From VRUE01 sp963704505 (GTDB lineage Bacteria > Actinomycetota > Thermoleophilia > Solirubrobacterales > 70-9): DNA of 64,000 nt. Shown piece after piece: positions 8,895 through 17,898 of the stretch. Numbering within the stretch: the stretch's first letter is position 1; every line of letters starts with the position of its first letter. Position numbers and translations under genes: made by a program. The stretch is from the NCBI GenBank assembly GCA_963704505.1, contig OY969912.1, positions 2,976,001 through 3,040,000 of the forward strand. Reading direction: 5' to 3'. The notes under the pieces were generated by a model. The model was not told the origin of the DNA. It saw only the letters and a program-made list of their open reading frames with translations, and did not search any database.

Positions 8895-8924
8895 CTACGG
8901 TAACCGAAGCTTCGGTAACCGAAG
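8895..8924. promoter_or_regulatory. Doubled MarR operator
   Basis: Two 15-base sites lie end to end between the divergent MarR gene and the cupin gene: CTACGGTAACCGAAG (8895-8909) and CTTCGGTAACCGAAG (8910-8924). The second is a perfect palindrome around a central A; the first differs at one base. The junction also makes the palindrome ACCGAAGCTTCGGT. Size and spacing suit two MarR dimers side by side. Confidence 0.75.
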
Positions 8925-8952
8925 TAACTCAGACAAGGGAGCGAACCACGCC

Positions 8953-9487
8953 GTGGCCCACGTCAATCAGGAAATCCGCAACCCCCGCACGGGACAGCGC
9001 ATGACGTTCGTCGAGATGAAGGAGGAGCTCGCTGCGCATCGACAGCTTCAATCCTCCGACCGAGGAGCGTGAGCCTCTGCACGTCCACCCCGAACAGCGC
9101 AGCGGGGCCGAGCTCCTGTCCGGCTCCCTGGTCTTCGAGGTCGACGCCGTTCGCCGCAGCCTCGCGTCTGGAGAATCGATCTCCATCCCAGCCGACACCC
9201 CACACAGATTCTGGAACGACGGCCAGGAGGTTTCCCACTCGGTCCAGTTCTTCGAACCGGCGCTCGGGAGCGCCGCATTCTTCGAGACCCTGTTCACCCT
9301 CGCAGCTGAAGACGAGTTGGGCCCGAAAGGCATGCCGAAGCCACTCCAACTCGCGGTGATGGTTCCCGAGTTCGAACGGGAGATCCGGCCGGTGAGCCCA
9401 CCCTGGCCCTTGCTGCGGGCGCTGACTACCGCCCTGGCTCCGATCGCAAGGGCGCGAGGTCGCCGCGCCAGGCTCGACTACGAGTGA
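8953..9487 (+). pseudogene. Cupin-domain protein, broken by one frameshift
   Basis: Translation from GTG 8953 (after AAGGGAG) begins well, IRNPRTGQRMTF, but ends at 9072. Skipping one base near 9030 (CTCGCTG read as CTGCTG) restores a complete 178-residue cupin: IDSFNPPTEEREPLHVHPEQ, then GSLVFEVDAVRRSLASGES, IPADTPHRFWNDG, with the cupin metal-site His pattern HxH and a late His. The repaired frame ends at 9487. Such cupins bind small ligands or act as oxygenases. Divergent from, and probably controlled by, the MarR gene at 8399. Either a real mutation or a sequence error. Confidence 0.8.
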
Positions 9488-9545
9488 GAGCCTGAGTGAA
9501 TAGCTCGGCCGATGACCTCCCCAATCGGTGGCCGTTCGGCCTCGG

Positions 9546-10865
9546 CTAAGTCGCCGCCCAGACAGTCCAGCGACCCGGCACACCCTTCAGCTCATGTTCG
9601 CCGCGTTCGGCGAACGTCAGCTCGCTGCCGATGACCAGATCGCGAACGGTGCTCGAGACGAGGATCTCACTCGCCCCGGCGAGCGCCATGATGCGCGCGG
9701 CTAGATGGACTGCGAGGCCGGCGACGCCATCGGGGCCGCGCTCCACTTCGCCGGTGTGTACCCCGCTTCGGACCTCGAGCCCGAGCTCGCCGGCGTCGCT
9801 GATCACCTGCTTCGCGCAGCGCACTCCCTCCCCCGGTCCGGTGAACAGGCCCAGCAGGCCGTCCCCGGCGGTATCGATCGTTTCACCACCGTGCTCGGCG
9901 ACGGCCGTCCGGGCCTGATCGAGGTGGCGCTTGATCAGCTCGGACCATGCCCGGTCACCCGACTGAGCAGCGCGGCGGGTCGAGTCGACGAGATCGGTGA
10001 AGAGGACGGTCGCCAGGACGCGATTCGTGGCCGGCGCGGGTGCCCTGCCGGTGACGAACTCCTCGATTATGTCGGCGAGCAGGCCGACGTCGAGGGCGAA
10101 GATAAGGCCCGCATCGCCGGGCATCTCACGGAATCGGGCGCCAGGGACCAGCTCCGTGAACTCGCGGACGGCCTCGACGGGCACGAATATCTGATCGCGG
10201 GGATGCAGGACGAGCGTCGGAGTCTGGATCAAAGGAAGCACGGCGCCGATGTCGCTGGTCAGCATCAGGCGCGCCAAGCGTTCCGCCTGTGCTGGGGTCG
10301 AGCAGAATTGGAGGTAGCGGGTGAGTGCGTCCCAGCGCACCGGATCGTCCCTCCACCCGGGAGCGAGGAAGGCGCCGAACTCTCCGGGGAAGTTGTCTAG
10401 GTCCATGCCCGCATCCAGCACGTCGGCCGCCTGGCGCACGAGCTCGGGATTGCTGGCGGCGGCGCCCCGCACGGCCGGAGACAGCGCGATCAGGCCACCT
10501 ACCCGCTCCGGGCGGGTGGCGGCGAGGAGGGTCAGTGCGCGAGCCCCGTCGAGAGAGCCGAAGAGCACGGGTCGCTGCAGACCGGCGGCATCCATCACCG
10601 CCAATGTGTCGGCCACGTGGGATTCAAGCGTCAGGTCACCCGTGATCGAGTCGGATAGTCCCGAGTTGCGACGGTCGTAACAGACCACCCGCGCGAACTT
10701 GCCCAACCGTTCCATGAGCCGCTCCCCTCCGGGGAGATCCCACATGGCCCCGATGTTCGAGGTGCTACCGACACACAGCAACAGCTCATGATCGCCGGAT
10801 CCGTGAGCCTGATAGGCGATCGCGAGCTCGCCGCTGCGCACATATTTCGTATGCGGTCGGTCCAC
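9546..10865 (-). CDS. Degenerate alpha/beta-hydrolase fused to a class III nucleotide cyclase domain
   Basis: 439 residues. Residues 1-270 follow the alpha/beta-hydrolase fold, but the nucleophile elbow is GSLDG (103-107), with Leu105 where Ser should be, so this half probably senses a ligand instead of hydrolysing one. Residues 283-439 are a class III adenylate/guanylate cyclase catalytic domain: metal-binding Asp291 (LFTDLVDST) and Asp335 (TAGDG) and Arg391 are kept, while the purine-recognising Lys position holds Asp331 and the usual Asn before the Arg is His. The product nucleotide is therefore uncertain. GTG start at 10865. Cytoplasmic; no membrane segment. Confidence 0.85.
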   Translation of the reverse strand: MDRPHTKYVRSGELAIAYQAHGSGDHELLLCVGSTSNIGAMWDLPGGERLMERLGKFARVVCYDRRNSGLSDSITGDLTLESHVADTLAVMDAAGLQRPVLFGSLDGARALTLLAATRPERVGGLIALSPAVRGAAASNPELVRQAADVLDAGMDLDNFPGEFGAFLAPGWRDDPVRWDALTRYLQFCSTPAQAERLARLMLTSDIGAVLPLIQTPTLVLHPRDQIFVPVEAVREFTELVPGARFREMPGDAGLIFALDVGLLADIIEEFVTGRAPAPATNRVLATVLFTDLVDSTRRAAQSGDRAWSELIKRHLDQARTAVAEHGGETIDTAGDGLLGLFTGPGEGVRCAKQVISDAGELGLEVRSGVHTGEVERGPDGVAGLAVHLAARIMALAGASEILVSSTVRDLVIGSELTFAERGEHELKGVPGRWTVWAAT

Positions 10866-10950
10866 GAAAGCACACTACCTTCGCGCAACCGCGTAGGTAC
10901 GGTCAGTTCGTCGCTGGGGGGCGAAGGGGGCGGCGGCGTTTTGGTGTCTA

Positions 10951-11425
10951 ATGGCCACCGTGAAAACTTTCCGGCTCCTTTTCATCTCGTTCGCGGTTCT
11001 CGCCCTGGCGGGGACCGGAATCGCGGCGGCCAAGAAGAAGGCCTTCAGGCCTCAGGCCGGCACCTATTCGGGCACGGCCAAGGTGGACGGCAAGTCCGTT
11101 GCAGTTCGGGGGCGGGTGTCGACCAATTCGCTGGGAGAGAGCGTCTTCGTCGCGATTCCCGCGACCTCGAAGTGCGACGACGGCAGCAGACTCGCCGTTC
11201 ACGATCGAATTCGCGCCGCAGGTGAAAGGCCGCTCCTTCAAGTACCACGGCGGCGAAGGCGACGACAAGGGTGGGTACTACCACTACAAGCTGGACGGCA
11301 CGTTCACCAGCGCCACCGCCTTCAAGGGGAGTGTGACCCGCAGCGGCGAACTGAACTCGGGCGATCCCGGGGGCTCGCCTCACTGCACGACCGGGACGAT
11401 CAGCTTCGCCCTGCACAAGGGCTAG
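10951..11425 (+). pseudogene. Small secreted protein, broken by one frameshift
   Basis: ATG 10951 opens a signal peptide (KTFRLLFISFAVLALAG, cleavage near IAAAKKK) and a mature part up to ATSKCDDGS. The frame then runs into Arg-rich nonsense. Dropping one base near 11184-11190 restores SPFTIEFAPQVKGRSFKYHG, GGYYHYKLDGTFTSATAF and CTTGTISFALHKG, ending at 11425. The repaired product is about 157 residues, all-beta in character, with two Cys likely to pair outside the cell. Similar short secreted proteins occur in soil actinobacteria; no function is known to me. Confidence 0.7.
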
Positions 11426-11438
11426 CCCGCGCGGGTCG

Positions 11439-12353
11439 CTAAGCGGCCAGGGCGCCGTAGCGCTCGCCGGCGGCCGCGCGTGCGGCGGGATGAAGCCTGA
11501 CCGAGTCTGGCCAGAGGCGGGTGCCGAACCGCAGCTGGAGAAGGGCTGAGCGCAGCAGCGCCTCTCGAGCCGGATCCCACGAGAAGCCGAAGAGGCGGCG
11601 GACCTCCGCTGGAAGCAGCCCGGTCGAGATCAACTTCACGGTCTCGGTGAGCGGGGTTATCGCCGCCCGGGTCAGGCCCGAGTGCGGCGGCTCGAGAATC
11701 ATCCGCTCGGCCCGCTCGCGACGCTCGTCTGAGATCCAGAGGCTCCCGTCGCCGAGCCGGCCGTCGACGTACTGCCGCAGGCCCACGACCGTGGCGGGCA
11801 TCGAGTCGGGCGGCAGGCCGAGGAGCTCGCCGACCTGGCGGTATTCACGCCAATAGCGTTCGCGATCGGCCGCGGGGAGAGATCCGAAGATGCGCTCGTA
11901 ATAGACCAGCGCCGAGTCGGCGAGGGTCGCCAGGACCCAGAGGCCCAGCTCGGGGTCGGTGGCGTCGTAGACGGTCCCTTTGGCAATCGGCCCGTAGCGG
12001 GCCGGCGTCTTCCCCTGGACGCGGGCGTGCATCGCGCGGACGGTCCGGCCGGTCTCCTCGGCCTCGTCGGCGGTCCCGAAATAGATCCTCGACATGCGCT
12101 CGTCGGTGCGCAGCAGGCGGGTCCGCGGGTCGTCGAAGATGATCGAGTGGCGCTCGAAGCCGACGACCGCCAGCGGGTCGCAGGCCTGCATCAGCAGGGC
12201 CCGCACGCCGGAGAAGAGGACCACGCGCTCCCGGTGCAGGCGGCGGACCATCGAGTCGGACCTGAAGAACCCGTCGACCTCCGCCGCCGCATGCGGATCC
12301 CGACCGCGCGGCATCCCGGGGATCAACGACAGCATGTCGGGGATTCCAGTCAC
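11439..12353 (-). CDS. DUF2236 / MpaB-Lcp family protein
   Basis: A 304-residue, mostly helical protein of the oxygenase family that includes rubber oxygenase Lcp and MpaB. Family marks are FSGVRALLMQACDPLAVVGF, the haem-side His in VRAMHARVQGK, DPELGLWVLATLADSALVYYE and the late RRLFGFSWDPAREALLRS. Family members hold a haem b and cleave polyisoprenoid or meroterpenoid chains; most members, like this one, have no known substrate. GTG start at 12353; an internal ATG lies six codons further in. Lies downstream of the cupin gene on the same strand. Confidence 0.85.
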   Translation of the reverse strand: MTGIPDMLSLIPGMPRGRDPHAAAEVDGFFRSDSMVRRLHRERVVLFSGVRALLMQACDPLAVVGFERHSIIFDDPRTRLLRTDERMSRIYFGTADEAEETGRTVRAMHARVQGKTPARYGPIAKGTVYDATDPELGLWVLATLADSALVYYERIFGSLPAADRERYWREYRQVGELLGLPPDSMPATVVGLRQYVDGRLGDGSLWISDERRERAERMILEPPHSGLTRAAITPLTETVKLISTGLLPAEVRRLFGFSWDPAREALLRSALLQLRFGTRLWPDSVRLHPAARAAAGERYGALAA

Positions 12354-12368
12354 CCTGGAACCGTAGCC

Positions 12369-12384
12369 ACCGGCCTCGGCCGGT
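12369..12384 (-). terminator. Short hairpin after the cupin gene
   Basis: ACCGGCC and GGCCGGT form a 7-base stem separated by only two bases (six pairs with a four-base loop), overlapping the stop codon of the cupin gene. No T-run follows, so it is a weak candidate terminator or attenuator before the DUF2236 gene. Confidence 0.3.
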
Positions 12385-12764
12385 CAGCTCGAAGCGTGCT
12401 CGGCGGCCTTCTCGCGAACCTCGGCCTTCTCCTCGAGAGTCATCGCCCCCGGGTGACCGTCTCCGGGCCAGGGAGAGAGCAGAAGGAGGATCCGCGAGTC
12501 GGTGCGAGCCTCGACGGTGTGGCGCTCACCGGGGGTCAGCTCGAACATGTGGCCTGTCTCGGCCGACACCCGCACGCCCTCCGGCGTCGCGACGTCTACC
12601 TGCCCGTCGATCACGACGATTCGCGAGTGCTCGTGCACCTCGTGCTCCTGGAGCTCCTCACCGGCCGGGATCGAAAGCAGGATGGCGCGCGCGTCGTTTC
12701 CGGTGGAGAGAATCCCGGGCTCGTGCGGCTCCACCTGGGCGGTCCTCAAGTCCCAACTCCTCAA
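12384..12764 (-). CDS. Single-domain cupin
   Basis: A 126-residue protein with one cupin barrel: LSIPAGEELQEHEVHEHSRI supplies the first metal-site motif (H-x3-H-x-H pattern), and GHMFELTPGERHTVEA the second with its His. A C-terminal charged helix, TLEEKAEVREKAAEH, follows. Small cupins of this kind bind a divalent metal and act as dioxygenases, isomerases or sensors; nothing more specific can be said. The start is a TTG at 12764, chosen because AGAGGAGA lies eight bases upstream; no ATG or GTG precedes the fold. Confidence 0.8.
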   Translation of the reverse strand: MRSWDLRTAQVEPHEPGILSTGNDARAILLSIPAGEELQEHEVHEHSRIVVIDGQVDVATPEGVRVSAETGHMFELTPGERHTVEARTDSRILLLLSPWPGDGHPGAMTLEEKAEVREKAAEHASS

Positions 12765-12844
12765 GATTCTCTCCTCTGCTGACGCGCGGGCTTGATCGCC
12801 GGACGCCGACCCACGATACCCCTGATCACGGGATACTCACGCGC

Positions 12845-13516
12845 ATGCCGCACGGCCATGCCCACGTTCCCGAGGAGTTGACCGAGGGAACCGACGCGAC
12901 CTCACGGGGCGAGCGGATCCTCGAGCTGAGCGCCGTGGCCCTGCTCTCGCTCACGGTGCTGGCCACCGCCTGGAGCGGATACCAGGCCTCGCTCTGGTCC
13001 GGTGTGCAATCCCAGCACTACGCCCAGGCCTCGGCGACCCGGATCAAATCCCAGCAGGCCTCTACTCATGCGGGCCAGTCGCGAATCGACGATCTCCTCT
13101 ACTTCAATGGCTGGCTGAACGCCCACCAGACCGGCGACGCGGCCCTCGCGAAGATCTATGAACGGCGGTTCAGGCCGGCATTCATTCCCGCCTTCGATGC
13201 CTGGATAGCCCAGCATCCGTTCACGAATCCTGACGCGATCCCCGGGCCTCTCTACATGCCCCAGTACCGCCTCGTTGCCACGGCGACGGCCGCGAAGCTG
13301 AGTGGCGAAGCGGACGACCTCTACCAGGAGGGGACCGACGCCAAGGACAACGACGACGACTACATCCTCTCGACCGTGTTCTTTGCTGCCGTCCTCTTCT
13401 TTGCCGGCATCTCACTGCGCGTGGAGTGGCGCCGCCTGAGGATCGCCGTCCTCATCTTCGCGACGGCGATGCTGATCGGCGGGTTGACCTTCGCGCTGAC
13501 GCTGCCGATCGCGTAA
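12845..13516 (+). CDS. Membrane protein, DUF4337-like
   Basis: A 223-residue protein with a membrane span near residues 27-47 (LELSAVALLSLTVLATAWSG), a long extracytoplasmic helical part with YQASLWSGVQSQHYAQASATR, and two closing spans at about 174-190 and 198-218. The SGYQA-W-G pattern after the first span is typical of DUF4337-like proteins. Function unknown. The ATG at 12845 begins a His-rich MPHGHAHVPEE lead. Stands alone, convergent with the SHOCT protein gene. Confidence 0.75.
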   Translation: MPHGHAHVPEELTEGTDATSRGERILELSAVALLSLTVLATAWSGYQASLWSGVQSQHYAQASATRIKSQQASTHAGQSRIDDLLYFNGWLNAHQTGDAALAKIYERRFRPAFIPAFDAWIAQHPFTNPDAIPGPLYMPQYRLVATATAAKLSGEADDLYQEGTDAKDNDDDYILSTVFFAAVLFFAGISLRVEWRRLRIAVLIFATAMLIGGLTFALTLPIA

Positions 13517-13593
13517 CCGCTCTCGGCGGGGTTTCCCGCGCGGGCGCGTCACCGCAACGAGCTCCCGCCAAACGAAACCGCGAGGGCGGCGAG

Positions 13594-14913
13594 CTAGCCG
13601 AGCAGCTCGGACTTCGCTGCCTCGAACTGCTCCTCGCTGAGGTCGCCCTTCTCCTTCAGCGCCGCGAGCCGTTCGATCTGGTCCACCTTGTTCTCGCCCG
13701 CGATCGCCGGTGCCGGCGCCCCGGTCGACGCCCGGCTCGGAACCGAAGCCCGCACCCGATCGCCGAATCCGCCGAACTCGGCATCGGGGAATTCCCCCCC
13801 GGCCTGGCGCCTGAGCGCCTCGGTCCCGAGGATCATCAGCACCGCGAGCAGAATCAGACCGATCGGTTTGTGGAATGCCACCACGGGCGCCAAGAGGATG
13901 AGCAGAAGGAAGACCAGGCCGACCACCGCGTAGGTGGTGCCGCGCCGCTCCCGCAGGTACGGAGCTGCCTCACGGCGCAGGTTGGTGGCGAAGCGGGTCG
14001 GGCCCGCGAGCCAGGCGGCGATCACGACCAGGATGCCGAAGGTGAGCGCCGAGACGGCGACCGTGACGAGCAGGGCGGTGCCGATGCTCCAGACCGCCTC
14101 CACCGCGGGCCTGACGGCATCGGTACCGGAGAGGGCGTCGACGACGGTGTTGCCGGCGACCTCCCGGAGGAGCAGGGCGAGGACACCGGCGACGATGAAG
14201 CCGAAGCCGACCGAGCGCAGCGCCTCGCGGCGGCGCGGCCCGGCGAGGTAGACCGCGAGCCCGTAAAGCAGAAGGGCCAGCAGGGTGAGGACGATCGGCA
14301 GTTTCCGCACGAGCTGCGCGATGTCCTGCGCCGCGGAGAGCTGATCCGACTTGAGGATCGTCAGTTTGCCGGCATCTGCCGGGACTTTCGAGGCGAGGGT
14401 GCCGCCGAGCGACCCTCCGCTTTCGGAAACCAGCGACTTGAGGTCGAGCGTGACTTCACCGCCGCTCGTCGAGACCGAAGTGCCTTCGTCGTTGAGGATC
14501 TTCAGAAGCGTTTCGTGGGCGCCGCGATTCGCGGTGCCCCAGAGGCTTTCGGCTTGGGAGGTTTCCAGGGTCCGTTCGGCGACTTTCGGGGCGAGCTGGT
14601 GCAGGGCCCCGGCGGCCGGGCCGGCGAGCGGCGCGAGCCGCGGCGGGAAGGTCTTTTCCAGTTCGGCCTGGACGTCGACGTTTTCGAAGAGCTGATCGGC
14701 CAGGTAGTTGGAGAGCTGGGTCTTGACCTCGTCGTTCTGCAGGAGCTTGCCGCTGGTGTGAACCCAGTTGTCGGTGTTCAACGCCTGGCGGTTGACCCAG
14801 ATCGAGAAGATCCCGAGGAACGCGATCAGGGTGGCGATGACGAGCAGCGCCGCAACGATGCGGCGGTGTCCTGAAGAACCCTCCCCGGTGGCGTCCTTGG
14901 CCGCGATGGTCAA
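13594..14913 (-). CDS. Membrane protein with C-terminal SHOCT helix
   Basis: 439 residues: one N-terminal span (IVAALLVIATLIAFLGIFS), a large external helical domain (about 42-235) starting VNRQALNTDNWVHTSG, then four further hydrophobic segments between about 235 and 375, and a cytoplasmic tail. The last 30 residues, IERLAALKEKGDLSEEQFEAAK, are a SHOCT domain, a short oligomerisation helix found at protein ends. NTDNWVxTSxxLL is typical of a family of actinobacterial integral membrane proteins without known role. The start is TTG 14913 because no ATG or GTG is available; the ribosome site is weak. Confidence 0.75.
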   Translation of the reverse strand: MTIAAKDATGEGSSGHRRIVAALLVIATLIAFLGIFSIWVNRQALNTDNWVHTSGKLLQNDEVKTQLSNYLADQLFENVDVQAELEKTFPPRLAPLAGPAAGALHQLAPKVAERTLETSQAESLWGTANRGAHETLLKILNDEGTSVSTSGGEVTLDLKSLVSESGGSLGGTLASKVPADAGKLTILKSDQLSAAQDIAQLVRKLPIVLTLLALLLYGLAVYLAGPRRREALRSVGFGFIVAGVLALLLREVAGNTVVDALSGTDAVRPAVEAVWSIGTALLVTVAVSALTFGILVVIAAWLAGPTRFATNLRREAAPYLRERRGTTYAVVGLVFLLLILLAPVVAFHKPIGLILLAVLMILGTEALRRQAGGEFPDAEFGGFGDRVRASVPSRASTGAPAPAIAGENKVDQIERLAALKEKGDLSEEQFEAAKSELLG

Positions 14914-14970
14914 AAGACCCTAACCGAACCCGACGACACAGCTCCGGGCCCGCGCCCCGGATCAGGGTGC

Positions 14971-16158
<1,188 letters not shown>

Positions 16159-16169
16159 TGCGCTGCTCC

Positions 16170-17012
16170 TTATCCCTTGACGGCGCCGGCGGTGAGACCG
16201 GAGACGATCCGGCGTTGGAAGATCAGGACGAAGACGATGATCGGGATCGTCACCACCACCGCCGCAGCGGCGATCGAGCCGGTCGGTTCGGTGAAGGTCG
16301 ATTCGCCGGTGAAGAAGGCAAGTGCCGCCGGCACTGTGCGGGAGGAGTCCGAGGAGGTCAGCGAGATCGCGAAGACGAAGTCGTTCCAGCAGAAGATGAA
16401 GACGAGGATCGCCGCGGTGAAGACTCCGGGGGCCGCGAGCGGCAGGATCACCCTGCGGAAGGCCTGCCAGGGCGTTGCCCCATCGACCTGAGCGGCCTGC
16501 TCGAGGTCCCATGGGATCTCGCGAAAGAAGGCGACCAGGACGTAGATCGCCAGCGGCAGCGCGAAAGTCAGGTAGGGAATTATCAGCCCCAGGTAGGTGT
16601 CGTAGATGCCGATCGCGCGCCACATGTCGAAGAGGGGGCCGACGGTCGAGATCGGCGGGAACATCGCGATCGCCAGCGCCCCGGCGAGGATCAACCGCTT
16701 CCCCGGGAATTCGAGCCTTGCGATCGCGTAGGCGGTGAACGAGGCAAGGGTGATCGCGATGACCGTCGTGATCAGCGCGATTGCTATCGAGTTGATCAGG
16801 GGGCGGATGAAGGGACTGTTGTCGATCCCGCCTTCGAACAGGCTCTTGTAGTTGTCGAGGGACACGCTGGCCGGGATGAAGCGCTGGTCGACGATCTCAC
16901 TCGGCGGCTTCAGCGAGATCGAGATCAGCCAAAGCACCGGGATCAGCGCGAAGAGGAGGACGAGCACGATCGCGATCGTCCAGGCCCCGTACTCACGAGT
17001 TCCGTGTCTCAT
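16170..17012 (-). CDS. Carbohydrate ABC importer permease (MalG/SugB type)
   Basis: A 280-residue inner-membrane protein with six spans and the EAA loop EQAAQVDGATPWQAFRRVIL that docks on the ATPase. The C-terminal TAGAVKG ending is typical of MalG-type permeases. I take the ATG at 17012 because GGGGGG-TTGAG precedes it and it begins just after the upstream stop; an in-frame ATG at 17036 would add eight residues (MKGDRGVE) and overlap that gene. Partner of the permease at 17014. Confidence 0.93.
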   Translation of the reverse strand: MRHGTREYGAWTIAIVLVLLFALIPVLWLISISLKPPSEIVDQRFIPASVSLDNYKSLFEGGIDNSPFIRPLINSIAIALITTVIAITLASFTAYAIARLEFPGKRLILAGALAIAMFPPISTVGPLFDMWRAIGIYDTYLGLIIPYLTFALPLAIYVLVAFFREIPWDLEQAAQVDGATPWQAFRRVILPLAAPGVFTAAILVFIFCWNDFVFAISLTSSDSSRTVPAALAFFTGESTFTEPTGSIAAAAVVVTIPIIVFVLIFQRRIVSGLTAGAVKG

Positions 17013-17013
17013 C

Positions 17014-17898
17014 TCAACCCCCCGGTCGCCCTTCATCGACGCGGACGCCGAAGCCTTTGACGAAGATGAAGGCGATCACGAGCACGAAGAGGAAGATCAG
17101 GATCGATATCGCCGAGCCGACACCGAGGTTCAGGCGATTGATCAGCTGGTTGAAGCCCAGGATCGAGACCGATTCGGTGTCCTGGGCACCGCGGGTCATG
17201 ATGAAGATCGAGTCGAAGACCCGGAAGGCCTCGAGCGTCCGGAACAGCACCGCGACGAGGATCGCCGGTTTCATCAAGGGCAGGGTGATCCGGGTGAAGC
17301 GCTGCCAGGCCGAGGCCCCGTCGACGCGCGCCGCCTCGTAGAGACCGCCGTCGATCGTGACCAGCCCGGCCAGCAGGAGCAGCGCCATGAACGGCGTCGT
17401 TTTCCAGATCTCCGCCAGGATGATCACGACCAGCGAGCTGATGTGGCCGCCGAACCAGTTTTTTTCGTCGGCAATCAGCGGCAGGTTGTCGACGAAGCCG
17501 GAGTCCGAAGCGAAGGCGAACTGCCAGGCGAACGCGGCGACGACGGTGATGATCCCGTAGGGGATCAGGACCACTGTCCGGACCGCTCCGCGGGCGAATA
17601 TCGCCCGGTGCATGACCAGTGCGATCGCCATCCCCAGGATCAGCTCGATCGACACCGAGACGACCATGATCAGAACCGTGTTGAAGACGTCCATCCACCA
17701 CAGTTCCGAGCTGAGGACGGTGCCGTAATTGGCTAACCCGACGAATTCGGACTGGTCGGGAAAGCGCAGGTCGAGCTTCTGCAGCGACAGGACGAAGGCG
17801 TAGCCGATCGGATATGCGGTGACCGCGAGCATTGCGATCACCGCCGGCGCGCACAGCATCCAGGCGAGTTTGTGCTCCGAACGGGTGCGTGCGCTCAC
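17014..17898 (-). CDS. Carbohydrate ABC importer permease (MalF/SugA type)
   Basis: A 294-residue inner-membrane protein with six spans and the EAA loop YEAARVDGASAWQRFTRITLP. The first span (LAWMLCAPAVIAMLAVTAYP) is directly after a short basic cytoplasmic lead, as in the SugA/UgpA group that lacks the extra N-terminal spans of MalF. GTG start at 17898, overlapping the stop of the solute-binding protein gene by four bases (GTGA), so translation is coupled. IFIMTRGAQDTESVSI is a well-conserved stretch of this family. Confidence 0.93.
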   Translation of the reverse strand: MSARTRSEHKLAWMLCAPAVIAMLAVTAYPIGYAFVLSLQKLDLRFPDQSEFVGLANYGTVLSSELWWMDVFNTVLIMVVSVSIELILGMAIALVMHRAIFARGAVRTVVLIPYGIITVVAAFAWQFAFASDSGFVDNLPLIADEKNWFGGHISSLVVIILAEIWKTTPFMALLLLAGLVTIDGGLYEAARVDGASAWQRFTRITLPLMKPAILVAVLFRTLEAFRVFDSIFIMTRGAQDTESVSILGFNQLINRLNLGVGSAISILIFLFVLVIAFIFVKGFGVRVDEGRPGG

